A stretch of DNA of 64,000 nucleotides from Termitomyces sp. T153 (Eukaryota > Basidiomycota > Agaricomycetes > Agaricales > Lyophyllaceae). Shown here piece by piece: positions 45,677-56,758 of the stretch. Both the position numbers and the translations under genes were made by a program. The stretch spans positions 1,116,001 to 1,180,000 of the forward strand of contig JACKQL020000013.1 of the NCBI GenBank assembly GCA_018296165.2. The letters are read 5' to 3'. Below the pieces are notes generated by a model, which ran no database searches, was not told the DNA's origin, and worked only from the letters and a program-made list of their open reading frames with translations. Numbering within the stretch: position 1 is the stretch's first letter; each line of letters starts with the position of its first letter.

Positions 45677-47811
45677 ATGGGTCGTGAAGACCTTTGGCTC
45701 GATAGCCTCCTTGAAGAGGAAGCAGATATCTCGGAGCAGAGCCCATATCTCGGCATAATCAGTACCCCAGCGAGTTCCTCAACAGTCTCGACCAACGGCA
45801 GTATTACGACGCCAATCCCTACTCGACCGTCCTTACAGGAAACATTCAATGTTCCACATATACAGCCCAGACTTTCTCAGAAGAAAAGCCTCGGACACCT
45901 CGCGTCACCAACATCGCCCGTTCTGCCACGGTTCACGAGGCCAACACCCCTCGTGCGCTCTCAAACGCTCCCGAGGGTGATCCAGATAGAGCACAAACCC
46001 CGACGGCGGCAGGCGGAACTTGATCAACTCGCTCTTGCTCCAGAAATGGCCGAGAAAATACGACGGTGGATCATTGGCATTGCAATTGGTGTGTATGCGA
46101 GACTTATTTAGAATAGGTGATTGTCTTAAGTTCTGTTACAGTCAACTTCGACGTAGACGATGGCCCGGTCATTGATGGAATATACCCATCCTCTATTCTG
46201 ATGCCTGCTGAGGCGGAAAATCTGTGAGTCGTGTATCTCACGGAGTACGATTGAACTGACAGTATTATAAGGGCATTTTCCTCGTTTCCTGACTCACTGC
46301 AGTTCGAGCAAGGATCTCAAAGTCACTCATTCCGCATCCGTGAACAACTTTGTCCAATCAGCGCTGAAAAGAAACAGTCAACAAAGGATGGATTCATCTA
46401 TGGTTTTTCGTACTTTACTCAGAAGAAGGACCTCAATTCGAAGCGCGGTTATGAACAAGCGAGTCTTTCATGAATCTCCTCGTGGTAGCTTTCGTTGACC
46501 TATATTCAGCGCTCCGTCGTGATTCTTACGCAGCATCAGTATCCAGCTTTCTTCTCGCTGCTCATGTCAATATTCGGGCCTTTATTCAAACAACATGGAA
46601 TACCTATACTAGAAACTGCCTGCCAAAATATAGCAACATGGTATGACGTAACATGTATAGGAAGGATTGTACTGATTGACTACAAAGTAAAGGCGCGACC
46701 CCATTCCAGGAGAGACTCTGGAGCTCGGTTTTCTCGGCTCTGTCATTCGCCTTATCCTTCCGCTCAATATCAATGAACAACAGTTCATACCAAGTACATC
46801 TGCAGCTAGGAAGTACGATCCTAGGGAACAAGTGAGCAAAGACAATTTTTCCGATAGACACCTCGTTAATTTGACCAGATTGCGGCTTCGTCTCCACCAA
46901 TGATTCCTTATCCCCTTTTGCTATTTGAAGAGGCAGTGACGCAGCTTTGGTCAATATGGGAATGTCTCGTACTGTGCGAGCCTCTTCTCGTTTTTGGAAC
47001 ATCGCCAGCACAGACAAGTCAGGCTGTTTGGTGGCTACGAGATCTCATGCGGCCGGTAAGAAGGCACCAAATTATCGATAAAGCAAGGCTAATCTATCCA
47101 TAGATACCCTTTGCTGGAGACTTTCGTCCTTATTTTACTATGCAAGATGGAGACCAGTCTATGCTGGTCAACCGCCTTCCTCCAAAACCTGGCATACTTC
47201 TCGGCGTTACGAATCCTTTTTTCGAAAAATCTTGTGCTCATTGGCCTCATATTCTCAGCCTCGGTCGTCGTAGAAACAGGACGCCGACCACTCAACCATC
47301 GGCTGCTGGTGGACCTGCTGGCCCCATGCCAGGTTGGAAATCCAAGACCCATAAACGCTATATCTCCAAAGATCGCACCCTGCTTAAACAACTAGAAAGC
47401 GCTTTGCATGGTGATGCAAAACAGAGTACGTCAAGGTTATCTGGAGCACACTCAACTACGACTGACGCAAAACATTTAGAACTGCTGGCTTCTCTTGCAC
47501 TGCGTCAGCATTTCCACTCTCGTACGACAGAACTCATCACGCCCCTGGCAAGATACCTCAATACTTTGATACCCACACCTATCGAGGTCGCGCGGACCTC
47601 GACCCATAGCCCTCTCCGCCTCAAGCCCTTTAATAATGTTAACTTTTTCGCCTCACTGAGGGCTCATGGGAGCACACTCCCGTTTCGTTCAACGAGTAGG
47701 CGGACCGAGTTTTACGAGCGTTTACTGAAGACGCCAGGATTTGGGTTATGGCTTGCGCAGCAAGAGCAAATTGTAGAAGGAGTTTTGAAGGAGAAGCAAA
47801 CTGTAGAGTAG
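45677..47811 (+). CDS. DENN-domain protein of the DENND6 family (Rab GEF)
   Basis: Eight exons join to 593 residues: 45677-46088, 46142-46223, 46272-46458, 46510-46640, 46693-46831, 46879-47055, 47104-47425, 47480-47811. After a Ser/Pro-rich N-terminus (about 130 residues) the DENN module begins: VNFDVDDGPVIDGIYP, AFSSFPDSLQFEQGSQ, FIYGFSYFTQKKD, KRGYEQ, then LWSIWECLVLCEPLLVFG and FRPYFTMQD, LLGVTNPFFEK, HWPHIL. This order matches DENND6A/B, which in animals activate Rab14 in endosomal recycling; the fungal partner Rab is unknown. The intron at 46459-46509 uses a GC donor. The final exon (LALRQHFHSRTTELITPLA) covers the C-terminal helices. Confidence 0.9.
46459..46509 (+). other. GC-AG intron in the DENND6 gene
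   Basis: CAA|GCGAGT..TTCAG joins KRGYEQ to RSVVILTQ in phase 0. The nearby GT (GTCTTT) shifts the frame. Confidence 0.8.
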
Positions 47812-48244
47812 ACAGCACTTTCATACGCTAATTGTCATTGAATTATCACGCACGGGCCACTAGTAAACAACCATCAACATGTTCTAAAAATCGACGAGGA
47901 GAGGTACCTCGAGTTCGTACCGCAACCGTCTCATCACACACCGTTCCCCATTTCTTCACTTATTGTGTCTGCGTCCTGTGTATCTTGTTTCCAAAGATTG
48001 TACGAACTTCTATCTGTATCAATAACGCATGTAAGATTCTTTTCCTGTTATCGGCTAACTCTGTAGAACGCCAATCTTGTGTATGCATTCCACCATTGTC
48101 CCATTTGTTGCTTTCCTATCTGTTGTTATTGTCACGTCGATACTCAAGCGTGTCCTGTGATTCTTAACCTACAGAACAAAAGACTTTTGGAAGTTTTCGA
48201 CCATTGCCACATCTTTAACCTATTGAGTCGATCGACGCTACAAT
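47812..48244. promoter_or_regulatory. Intergenic region between DENND6 and the RRM gene
   Basis: 433 bp with tandem gene orientation; should contain the DENND6 3' end and the promoter of the RRM gene. Pyrimidine-rich tracts but no identified motif. Confidence 0.4.
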
Positions 48245-49492
48245 ATGCCCAAAGAAGATTATGATTTGTACGCGGAGGATAATTATCGGAGGGCGTCTCA
48301 TTCGCAAGAGGAGGTTGGTGTCATTATCAAACTATAATACGTGTCTATTGGTTGATTTACAACGTAGAGCGGGCGCCCACCGCGCAGGGATGATATGGTG
48401 GAGACAATGGTCTCCAAAGTTGAGCCTGTCACTGGCGACAAGCGCCCCAGAGAAGATGATCATGAGCGTATAGCTTCACCAGCTTCGCGCCAAGCCGCTG
48501 TGAACAACCAGCAAGCCTCCCCTCATATGGGGGGAAATCAAATGTCAAACCAGCTGAGTAACGGTGGTTACATGCAAATGGGACAGCCCATGGGAGGGAT
48601 GCAGATGATGAACAGTGGAGGAGGTGGTATTCCTGGGTATGATGCTTTGTATATCGGCGACTTGCAATGGGTCCGTTTGTCTTGTCGTTTAGCCCTTTGT
48701 CATTATGAATTGTCTCACATCTGTTTCTTTGTTTTCTTTCGCCGCACAGTGGACGACTGATGAGGATTTGCGCCGTGTCGCTGCAAGTCTCCGGATCGAC
48801 ATTGCCCTGAAGGACATTACGTTCTCTGAGCACAAAGTGAACGGCAAGAGCAAGGGGTGAGTCAGTAGAAAGTAGGTAGACCCATGTATGTTGACAGGCA
48901 ATTCTTGGTAGGATTGCTTATATCGAAGTTCACGACCCCGATGGCGCCCAGATTTTAAAACAGTGGTTTGATAACAAGTGAGTACACTTTACCTCTGATT
49001 TCACAGGATTCGCGTCCCCTGATCGACACTTTCCAGCGACTTCCAGAATCGGCGAGCGACAGCAACCTTGACTAATTCAGCTCAAGGCAATCCGTTCCGC
49101 ACTCTGCCGAAAGGCACGTTGTTCCCCCACACACACGCGTTGCTTTATTTGACTTTTCATCAGAACCGCCTTCACGCAATGCGCAGAATCAGACCCCATC
49201 GTCAATACCGACGGTAGGGACCGGAATGGGTCGCGGGAGTCAGGGCTTCCGTGGGAATAGTACGGGTATGGGTATGATGAATCGTGGAGGCATGATGGGT
49301 GGGGGTATGATGCGAGGGAACATGATGGGCGGCGGGATGGGTATGATGGGTGGCGGGTTCATGGGCAACGGTGGTTACGGTGGTAACAACTTTGGTGGCG
49401 GGCGGGGTGGCATGGTGCCCCAAGGTCCGCGTGGTGGTATGATGAATGGTGGTCGAGGGGGTATGATGAGTAGTATGGGCACGAACTTCTAG
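48245..49492 (+). CDS. CFIm68/CPSF6-like RRM protein (mRNA 3'-end processing)
   Basis: Six exons join to 316 residues: 48245-48313, 48368-48670, 48750-48856, 48912-48977, 49037-49113, 49164-49492. The single RRM (about residues 115-190) starts [21 protein letters not shown], contains [21 protein letters not shown], and ends [10 protein letters not shown]. The WTTDEDL motif right after the first strand is characteristic of the CFIm68/CPSF6/7 family, which binds the small CFIm subunit and helps choose poly(A) sites. The C-terminus is a Gly/Met-rich low-complexity tail ([18 protein letters not shown]), not the RS domain of animal CPSF6. The acidic N-terminus ([14 protein letters not shown]) fits the family. 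Intron 5 uses a GC donor. Confidence 0.85.
49114..49163 (+). other. GC-AG intron in the CPSF6-like gene
   Basis: AAAG|GCACGT..CATCAG is the only donor found that keeps the Gly/Met tail in frame. Confidence 0.7.
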
Positions 49493-50500
49493 GCTTTAGT
49501 CTACTCGCTGTATGATGTTTTGCTTGCTGGCTTTGGATTTGACTAGGACTACTTACGACTCCGCCCGTTCAGGCCAATGAGTTTCGGGATTGGGTCATTT
49601 CAGTGCCGTATATACGCCATTTGATGTACAAACGCTTACGACCTGATAACGATGCACTCCCGATGTCATCTGTGTTTTTCCCTTTCACCTTTACCGTACT
49701 ATCCCTGCATTTAAAAGGTCTTGACGCTCGTCGCTTCGGTGTGTCATGTAGCTGTCAGACTCTACATGTCTCTGCTTCCAATACTGTGAGGCGGTCCTTC
49801 TTCGCCTATCCCTGCTCACTTCGCTCTTGGTATCCTCACCTCCAACCATACTTCTTATCATCGTCCAGTGTCGGCTTTTCTGCGAGTGTCTAGGGGTCGC
49901 CCATCTTGCTTAATAAAGAAGTGGATGCTCCCGATTCATCCAGAAATTTAATCATTCCCCCTTGTTCCTTGTTCCTTCATTCGTCTCCCGTAAGATATTC
50001 CTTGAATGCTTTATCACTGCATCGGTACTTTCTGACTAAGTGATCTCAGGTTTGGCATCATGGACAGCAGTTTTGGATGACAAATCTGGTGTGAAATGGT
50101 AACTTACCGTTGGTTTTCTGAAAAGTTCTCTTGATGTCGATCTGGTTTGATGATTTATTTGTCCGCCCTATGCATGATGGCGCTCTAGTACATTGTCTCG
50201 TCCCTTTCCCCAATGATGCCTCTTTTGTTCGACGGTTCCCTGTGTGATCGCTGCGCCTCACTCGCACTTCAAGTTTCGTTTTTTTTAATCACATCATTCC
50301 GGGATTTTCACTAGTGAATTGCCAATCAATTTGTCCTATTCGGACCTGGCAATAGAGGGGAACATGTAGAGATTCAATCAAGGATGATGTACTCATATTC
50401 GTGGTGTATGAGATCTTTGATCACGCCTCGGCTGGCGTACTTAAGATTATACAAGTCACTGACATCCTCTTCTTTCTTTTATCATCACGACCCACCTAGG
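49493..50500. other. 3' flank of the RRM gene and intergenic DNA
   Basis: The AATAAAGAAG-like signal near 49,910 may direct polyadenylation. No gene was recognised in this 1 kb. Confidence 0.4.
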
Positions 50501-51241
50501 CTGGCGAAATTTCAGATAAAGACGCTGTCCGAGGCCGGTAATATACTACTACAGATTGAAGGCCAATCCTTATTAGTACGACCGCTTGATCACGTTCGGT
50601 CAGCGCTCCCACTTGTCAGTGTTTACCCGTTTATTTCATTCCTGGGTAACCTCATTGTGGTTATTGTGCAAAACGTGAGCCTCGTTCCTATGTTTTTTCT
50701 TTTGTGTGTCCCACCAATTTCTACTGGTCGAAGTTGGCCAATGTTTGCTAGCATCACAAATTGCATATTTCAACATGTTCATCCCCTTAGTTGCCATCGG
50801 TTCAATTTATCTCGACAGTTACTGTTGGTGTTCTATTAAGTACTTATCAGCGGTACACGGATCTCATGTCCCTTCCTATCAATTGATATATAGTCCAGTT
50901 CTCTTGGCGTTCACATACTCAGCACCGGTATGATCCTGGCTGGCATCGTATGCTTATGTTTTCCTTTCTTTTTTGTAATTTGTGATTCCAGAGCAGGTAC
51001 TGAAATTGGCTTGGATATGTAGACCCTTTTTGGATAGAAAGTAGGCACAGGAAGTCGCAGCCTATCATACTGGGCTTTCAGAGGTCAGTGATCGCGTTTG
51101 TACATCTGTTCAGACACGCCAAATTATACTATTCTCAACTTCCACAGGTCTATTTGTGTATTCCTGTTCATACCCTCTGCGGACCGTTTCCGATGACTGG
51201 ACCGCTTCTGATGACTGGACCGTCGAATATAGATCTTGTTA
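50500..51241 (+). repeat. Dispersed repeat, CpG-retaining copy
   Basis: From about 50,590 this matches 53,930-54,700 along its length (TGATCACGTTCGGTCAG here, TGATCACATTTGGTCAG there; CGACAGTTACTGTTGGTGTT here, AGACAGTTACTGCTAGTGTT there). Differences are largely CpG in this copy against TpG, CpA or TpA in the other. A hydrophobic frame (ISFLGNLIVVIVQNVSLVPM) is present but shows no gene structure. The family is unknown. Confidence 0.7.
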
Positions 51242-51897
51242 CGGGCTGCTCAATTCATGTGGTACAGTTTGGTACAGTTTGAAAGTGGTACAATTTGAGC
51301 ATGATTCCAAGTCCGCTGTTGGCTGAGTATGGCCGCCAGGAACCATCCTCGACATCAGGTACACTCGGCCGAGCTGGCGGGTGCAGGCCTCAACTGTGCT
51401 CAGTGCTGAATTGCTGAAGTCCAAACAATGTGTTGTGCTACCTTCATCATTGTTGATATCAACTGTCCTTATAATCTACATTCTTTCCACATTTCCCTAT
51501 TCAATGGATTGTAGGTTTACAGAGGTAACAATTGTAGTCTTGATCAATGTTGCCATAAATAAGATCATCTGGGTTATCCGAGTTGGAGATAGAGAGTGGC
51601 TGCCTTAGAGATAGATTTTGTAGCTGGATTGAAGCAATGAGAAGGAGCTCATGAGGGAGAAGCTCAGAATTTATAAAGTCTGACAAGAAAAACAAGTTGT
51701 CACTAATCATTCAATCAGCAACGGGCCATCATAATTAGTCTCAACTGGACGGCAATGGTTCCCATTTGTGGAAGGCTCTGCTCAATGACTGAAATGGTTC
51801 CTGGCAGTATACTCGGCCAACAGCGGACTTTGAATCATGCTCAAACTGTACCACTTTTAAACTGTACACAACTGTACTACATGAATTGAGCAGCCCT
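51242..51897. mobile_element. MITE with about 105-bp terminal inverted repeats (PIF/Harbinger-like)
   Basis: 51243-51348 matches the reverse complement of 51788-51896. The outer ends are GGGCTGCTCAATTCATG and its complement. Both sides are flanked by TTA (51239-51241 and 51898-51900), the usual PIF/Harbinger target duplication. The interior (51350-51790) has no transposase. The paralogous repeat at 54,700-54,760 shows the same flanks without the insertion (ATTG-CTAGTGCCTGGGAAG against CTTG-TTAGTGCTTGGGAAG), i.e. an empty site. Confidence 0.8.
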
Positions 51898-53900
51898 TTA
51901 GTGCTTGGGAAGCACTGTTCATCTATGGCTCCATTGTATTTGGCCTCACCATGTTCAAAACATGAAAGAACAATTTGTTCTCAATCAGGCCCAGAACTAG
52001 ATCATATATCTTATCATGGTGAGCTTGCTAATAGCGGTGATCTTTTGTCTACAAGCAATACTAAGATGTAATAGATTCTGTGTAAGTGATCCAGATCAAG
52101 AATGCCCAGGCTAATGGTGAACATTGTATCTTGTGTCATGGCACTCGTCAACCTATCAAGCATATTGACATTATATACTTCCTTGTCCTAATGATGATAT
52201 CCTTAATTTTGTGGTGTATGTACATCATTTCAATATGAAACAATACATACTCCCTAACAACACTCATATATCTTGCAGCTATTCATGAGAGGAGGATCAT
52301 CCACATTCATGAGTTGGTTTGTGACATTTCCAGCTCTCTGTATCCTCATTTAGTTGATCTTTTTCAGTATAGTATATCCATAACAATGACATTGTGCCTT
52401 ATGCTCAGCCTCCACAAAATGCCAAGGACAGGATCTATTCAACCACAACAAACATGACCAGCACTCACATTGAATATCTGTTGCCTCCTGTGGGGATAGC
52501 ACTCAATACAATTGTGACTGGCAATATGTATCATAGTATCATCCTGCCTGTTCAAAGTTTCAGATTCAATCAGGATGACACTATTGGAAACCTTGCTGCA
52601 TTGTTGCCACCCCCCAACCCTTGACACTCACTGCTGTATCATCATTGTGTACATTCAATGCATCCAATCTCCACTCAAAGTGTATCTTCCATCTGTATGT
52701 ATCCACCAGACTGCTGCCATCTTGTTGAAATTTTTTTATTTGTACACTTTCAATGTAGATTCCTTGCTATGTGGAATAAGGCCATCTTGATGTGAGTTGT
52801 TCGTAGTTGTTAATGATCTTGACATACTCATGATCATAGATTGACTATGGTTCTTGTAATCACTGATCACATGAAAAATGTGTACTATTTATATAAATAC
52901 TTTTTTCTGACTATGACTCTCATTCAGGCCTCAGGTCTGGCAACATATCAGCTAGTTGAGTATCCAATGTGTACAACACTCACTTTACTTCATAGTACCA
53001 TCCCAGGGTCCTTACTAATTCTCTCCTCTCTGATTTGGATCTGTAAAGGGAGCACATAATTGATCAAGGATACTATGTGATGTATAAAAAAATTTCCCCA
53101 GTTTCACATTGCTGGACTTATATAACATGACTGTTGCATCCAAGCCTATTTGAGTTCATTGACACTATAATATAATTCCTTGACAATGCTTAGCAAATTG
53201 TTGCTCCTCTCTTCCTGCTATCTATCATGGTTCACCTACCATCTGGGCTAGTGAGATGCTAGACAGTGATGTATGGGACATGTAAGCTGCCCTCTTTCAA
53301 GGCTAACTTGAACTTTATCTTTATGAACTTTATATACACCTTAAACCAGATACCTTTGGAATGTTTTTGTAAGGGGATCAAGTGCAACCACAGATAAACC
53401 TGGCAATGACAAGTGACACAGGCAGCAAGAAAGAGTTGAAGGGCAATACAAGCAGCTAAGAGTCTGGCAAGCAGGTGAGTGCAGCAAGCAAGGCTAAGGT
53501 AACAATGCTGGGGCTCTTACAGTCAGTCTAATGGATAGGCCAGGAAGACACTGCTATTGTTTAGTCTGAGGATATCCTATCCTGCAGAATGGTTTATATA
53601 CTACATACATGGCTATCCTATGACTAATGCTATATGTGATAAGCAGCCTGGGTATGCTAAACAGTAATTACTCACAATATGTCAAAAGGGAAAATAGGGT
53701 CTGATGTCTATGAAGGGCTGACTACTACTGATTGGAGGGTGCAGGGGCTTGTTGGCCGGTCGATTGGATATGCTAGAGATGATGCTATACCTATGACTAA
53801 GGCTGGATAGAGTCAGATTTACCTAATAAGGGTTGTCCCCTTACAGTTCTGTTCTTTTCCACAATTTGTGTGTTATCCATACAATTTTGTTGCAGCAGTT
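51898..53900. other. CpG-poor repeat DNA, no family recognised
   Basis: Contains the plus-strand frame 52394-52624 (VPYAQPPQNAKDRIYSTTT, HIEYLLPPVGIALNTI), which reads like a fragment of a transposon protein but is not identified. The remainder is broken by stops in all frames. Confidence 0.5.
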
Positions 53901-53929
53901 GTGACCTAATCTCCATTCAGCTTCCTTTT

Positions 53930-54740
53930 TTTATGACCACTTGATCACATTTGGTCAGTATCTCCTTCATAAGAAGGTTGCCCTGTTTTCATCTCTTTGT
54001 TGCCTTGATTAGGCAGTGAGGTCAACTACCTTTGGTAATGCCTGAAGACTCAAAGCACCTATTGGTTCTTCTTCAACTGTTATTTCTCATTCCTTAGCCT
54101 CCTTATTGTGACTGTGTTTTGGCAAATGGACCTTTTCACAGATGTGTGCCTCCTACCTATGATTTTCTTTTTTTTAAGTTTCTAACCAATTCCACTCTAC
54201 TGATAGAAGTTGGATGAGTCCTGCCATTGTCACAGATAATATGTTTTAATACATTCCTCCACTTAGTTGCCTTTATTTTGGTCTATTTAGACAGTTACTG
54301 CTAGTGTTTCATCAAGTGCTTGTCTGCAGTATGGCCTCTTTGTCACTGCCTATTGTTTCATATATGATATCACAAACAATCCTCATTACTTTACAGATCT
54401 TTGTGCTCTAAAATTGTTTCTTTCACATTCTGGCATGTTTGGCCAGCAGCAGCATGGTGTGGGCTACCATCACATGTGTATGTGGTCACTCTACTTATCA
54501 ATACAGAGCTTGCACCAGCTAACATTGCTTTGGATAAGTGGTCTCTTTTTTGACAGGAAAATGTTCTAGCCACAGAAATCACAGGATGTTGTATTGGGCT
54601 TTCAAGTATCATGTATGTTCACTATCAGACATGCAACATTTACTATTTGCAAGCTCCACAGGTCTATCTGTGCATTCCTGCAGGCTGCAGATATCTCCAG
54701 GGTTGATTTTAATGATTGCTGAGTACAGACATTGCTAGTG
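53930..54740 (+). repeat. Dispersed repeat, CpG-depleted copy
   Basis: Partner of 50,590-51,230 plus the flank beyond the MITE. CpG sites of the partner appear here as TpG or CpA. It lies in direct orientation 3.3 kb downstream. Confidence 0.7.
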
Positions 54741-56500
54741 CCTGGGAAGCATTGTTTGTCTATGACTTCACATAGCATAACTGAAATGAATTCATTCAAA
54801 TGAAGCACCACATCTTACCACATCTCATGATTTTTGCTTGTTCAACTGATCTGTCCAAGTCAGATCTGGTCATGGGGAGTGCAACTTTGGTTATGATTTC
54901 TCACCTTGCTCTGTACTTACATATGAGCTACAAATCATGCCTTTGACATGGCCCTGTATCTCTTGTGAAGACCCAGTCCCAACCTCCCTTCATTCAGTCA
55001 GGGCTTTGAATTTTATCAACTCAATGTTTGGTTAAGGATCTGAATTTTGTTAACTCAATGTTGAGCACAACCTTGTTAAGCATGCACAAATATGAACTAC
55101 CATTAGCAACTGATTACTTTACAGTTGTAGTGCCAACAGCTTGGAATGATGACATTGTGTATAAGTTGCTAGCTTTTGTTGTACTTGTTGAGGGTATGTC
55201 AGTGTACAACATACTTCTTACATCCTAATCTATAACATTCTGATTCCATGGACTCCATTTCAAGCATCCTGAGCCATCTCTAGCCCTTAGGATGAGTTCT
55301 GACTTCCTCTGTGCACAAGTAGCTGCAATATTATATATGTTCAAATCAAGATAGATCGGTAGGTATTATGTACTCTTACTTACATGACAACCTCAGTAAA
55401 AATGAGCTTATATACCTCTTACAATGTACAGATTAAAGTAGATGAAATAGCAAAATTTAACTATTCTCACAACTTTGATTTTTACTACTTTGTTTGGCTT
55501 CACATATATGAAATCTGAGTTGGAGGATCTATGTATGATATGTCTGGCATTGCTGAAAATAATCTACAAAATAATTGGAAGAATATCACAATAAGTAGGA
55601 GCCCTTTACATGTGTTGTTTCATATACAGGTCACATTTCATATATGAGTCACTGAAAATAAGTTTAACAAAACCCTAACATAACACTCACACTCTAACCA
55701 AACTCTAACCAGCCTAATTGTGTCCCCAATGTACAAGCCCAATGGGAACTTAGGCTACTTTTATTATACTATCATAATCAGGCTCATGGTCTAATGCTTA
55801 TAGTGTTATTATGCATGCTGAAGGCATGCAAGGCCCTTGGTCAATCATGATTCATTGTTTTTTTGACTCTAATGCATCACATAATGCATTAATCAAACTC
55901 ACTGGCACATATGGTAATCACTGTGAATGATGCATCATGTATGTACACTAACTAACACAAACACAATGCTGCCATCTGGTCAGCAATGACAGTTATGTAC
56001 CTCGTTGTACAAACATCATGACATGGGATGAACAGATGTCATCCTGAAAGCACCTGACCCTCAGTCAGCCATCACAGACATGACATGCCTTAGTCAGAGG
56101 GTTGTTCAAAGTCCATGTGGATGACAAATGACTTGAACATGGCAGATTGAAGGCAAAAAGTTGAAATTTCAAACCTGCCTAGTCACATTGAAGTGGCTCT
56201 AAGAAGTACTAAGAGTCAGGAATAGAAGCAATGGTAGAGTGAAAGAGTAGATATTATCATGATGATTGGATAGATTATATGGACCTAAAGGTGTTGTCTA
56301 CAGATAGAATAAATGCTGTCATCACAGCTGTATAAGAGTGCATGTTGGAATAGTCTGTAGGCCAAGGGCTGAGAGCTCACATGGTCAATACAATCTTCAT
56401 GAAAGAACTTCAGATGCAACACATTGGATTCATGGCCCAGAACAAATATTTTGCAACTCCACTATTCCATGAATCGGCAAGCATGACAAACACTATCAAT
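54741..56500. other. CpG-poor repeat DNA, nothing recognised
   Basis: A short local duplication (TGAATTTTRTYAACTCAATGTT) occurs at about 55,007 and 55,040. The AACCCTAACATAACACTCACACTCTAACC-like stretch near 55,675 is not telomeric. No coding similarity was seen. Confidence 0.5.
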
Positions 56501-56758
56501 GACAAAGGGGCTCAATAACCAAGCCCCATTCCACCTTGGATCAAGTTCAAATTGTGTCGTTAGTACACTTCGCTCCCAAATTACTAGTGCTAAGGAGGTC
56601 CAATTGTCGAAGAATTTTTTCTTTGTTGAACTAAAGGGGATCCGGTCTGAGCTCCCGGAGTGTGATAAGCTATCACATAATTGTTTTTTGTGGTTTCTGT
56701 CAGGTGGTCAAAATAGCAATGATAGTATATATCCAACTGAATGATAAGGAAACTGTAG

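Noticed and set aside
49202..49423. His/Thr-rich minus-strand frame
   Set aside because: Complement of the Gly/Met tail of the CPSF6-like gene.
55640..55720. Telomere-like CCCTAA and CTAACC pieces
   Set aside because: Irregular, only a few units and embedded in repeat DNA; not a telomeric array.
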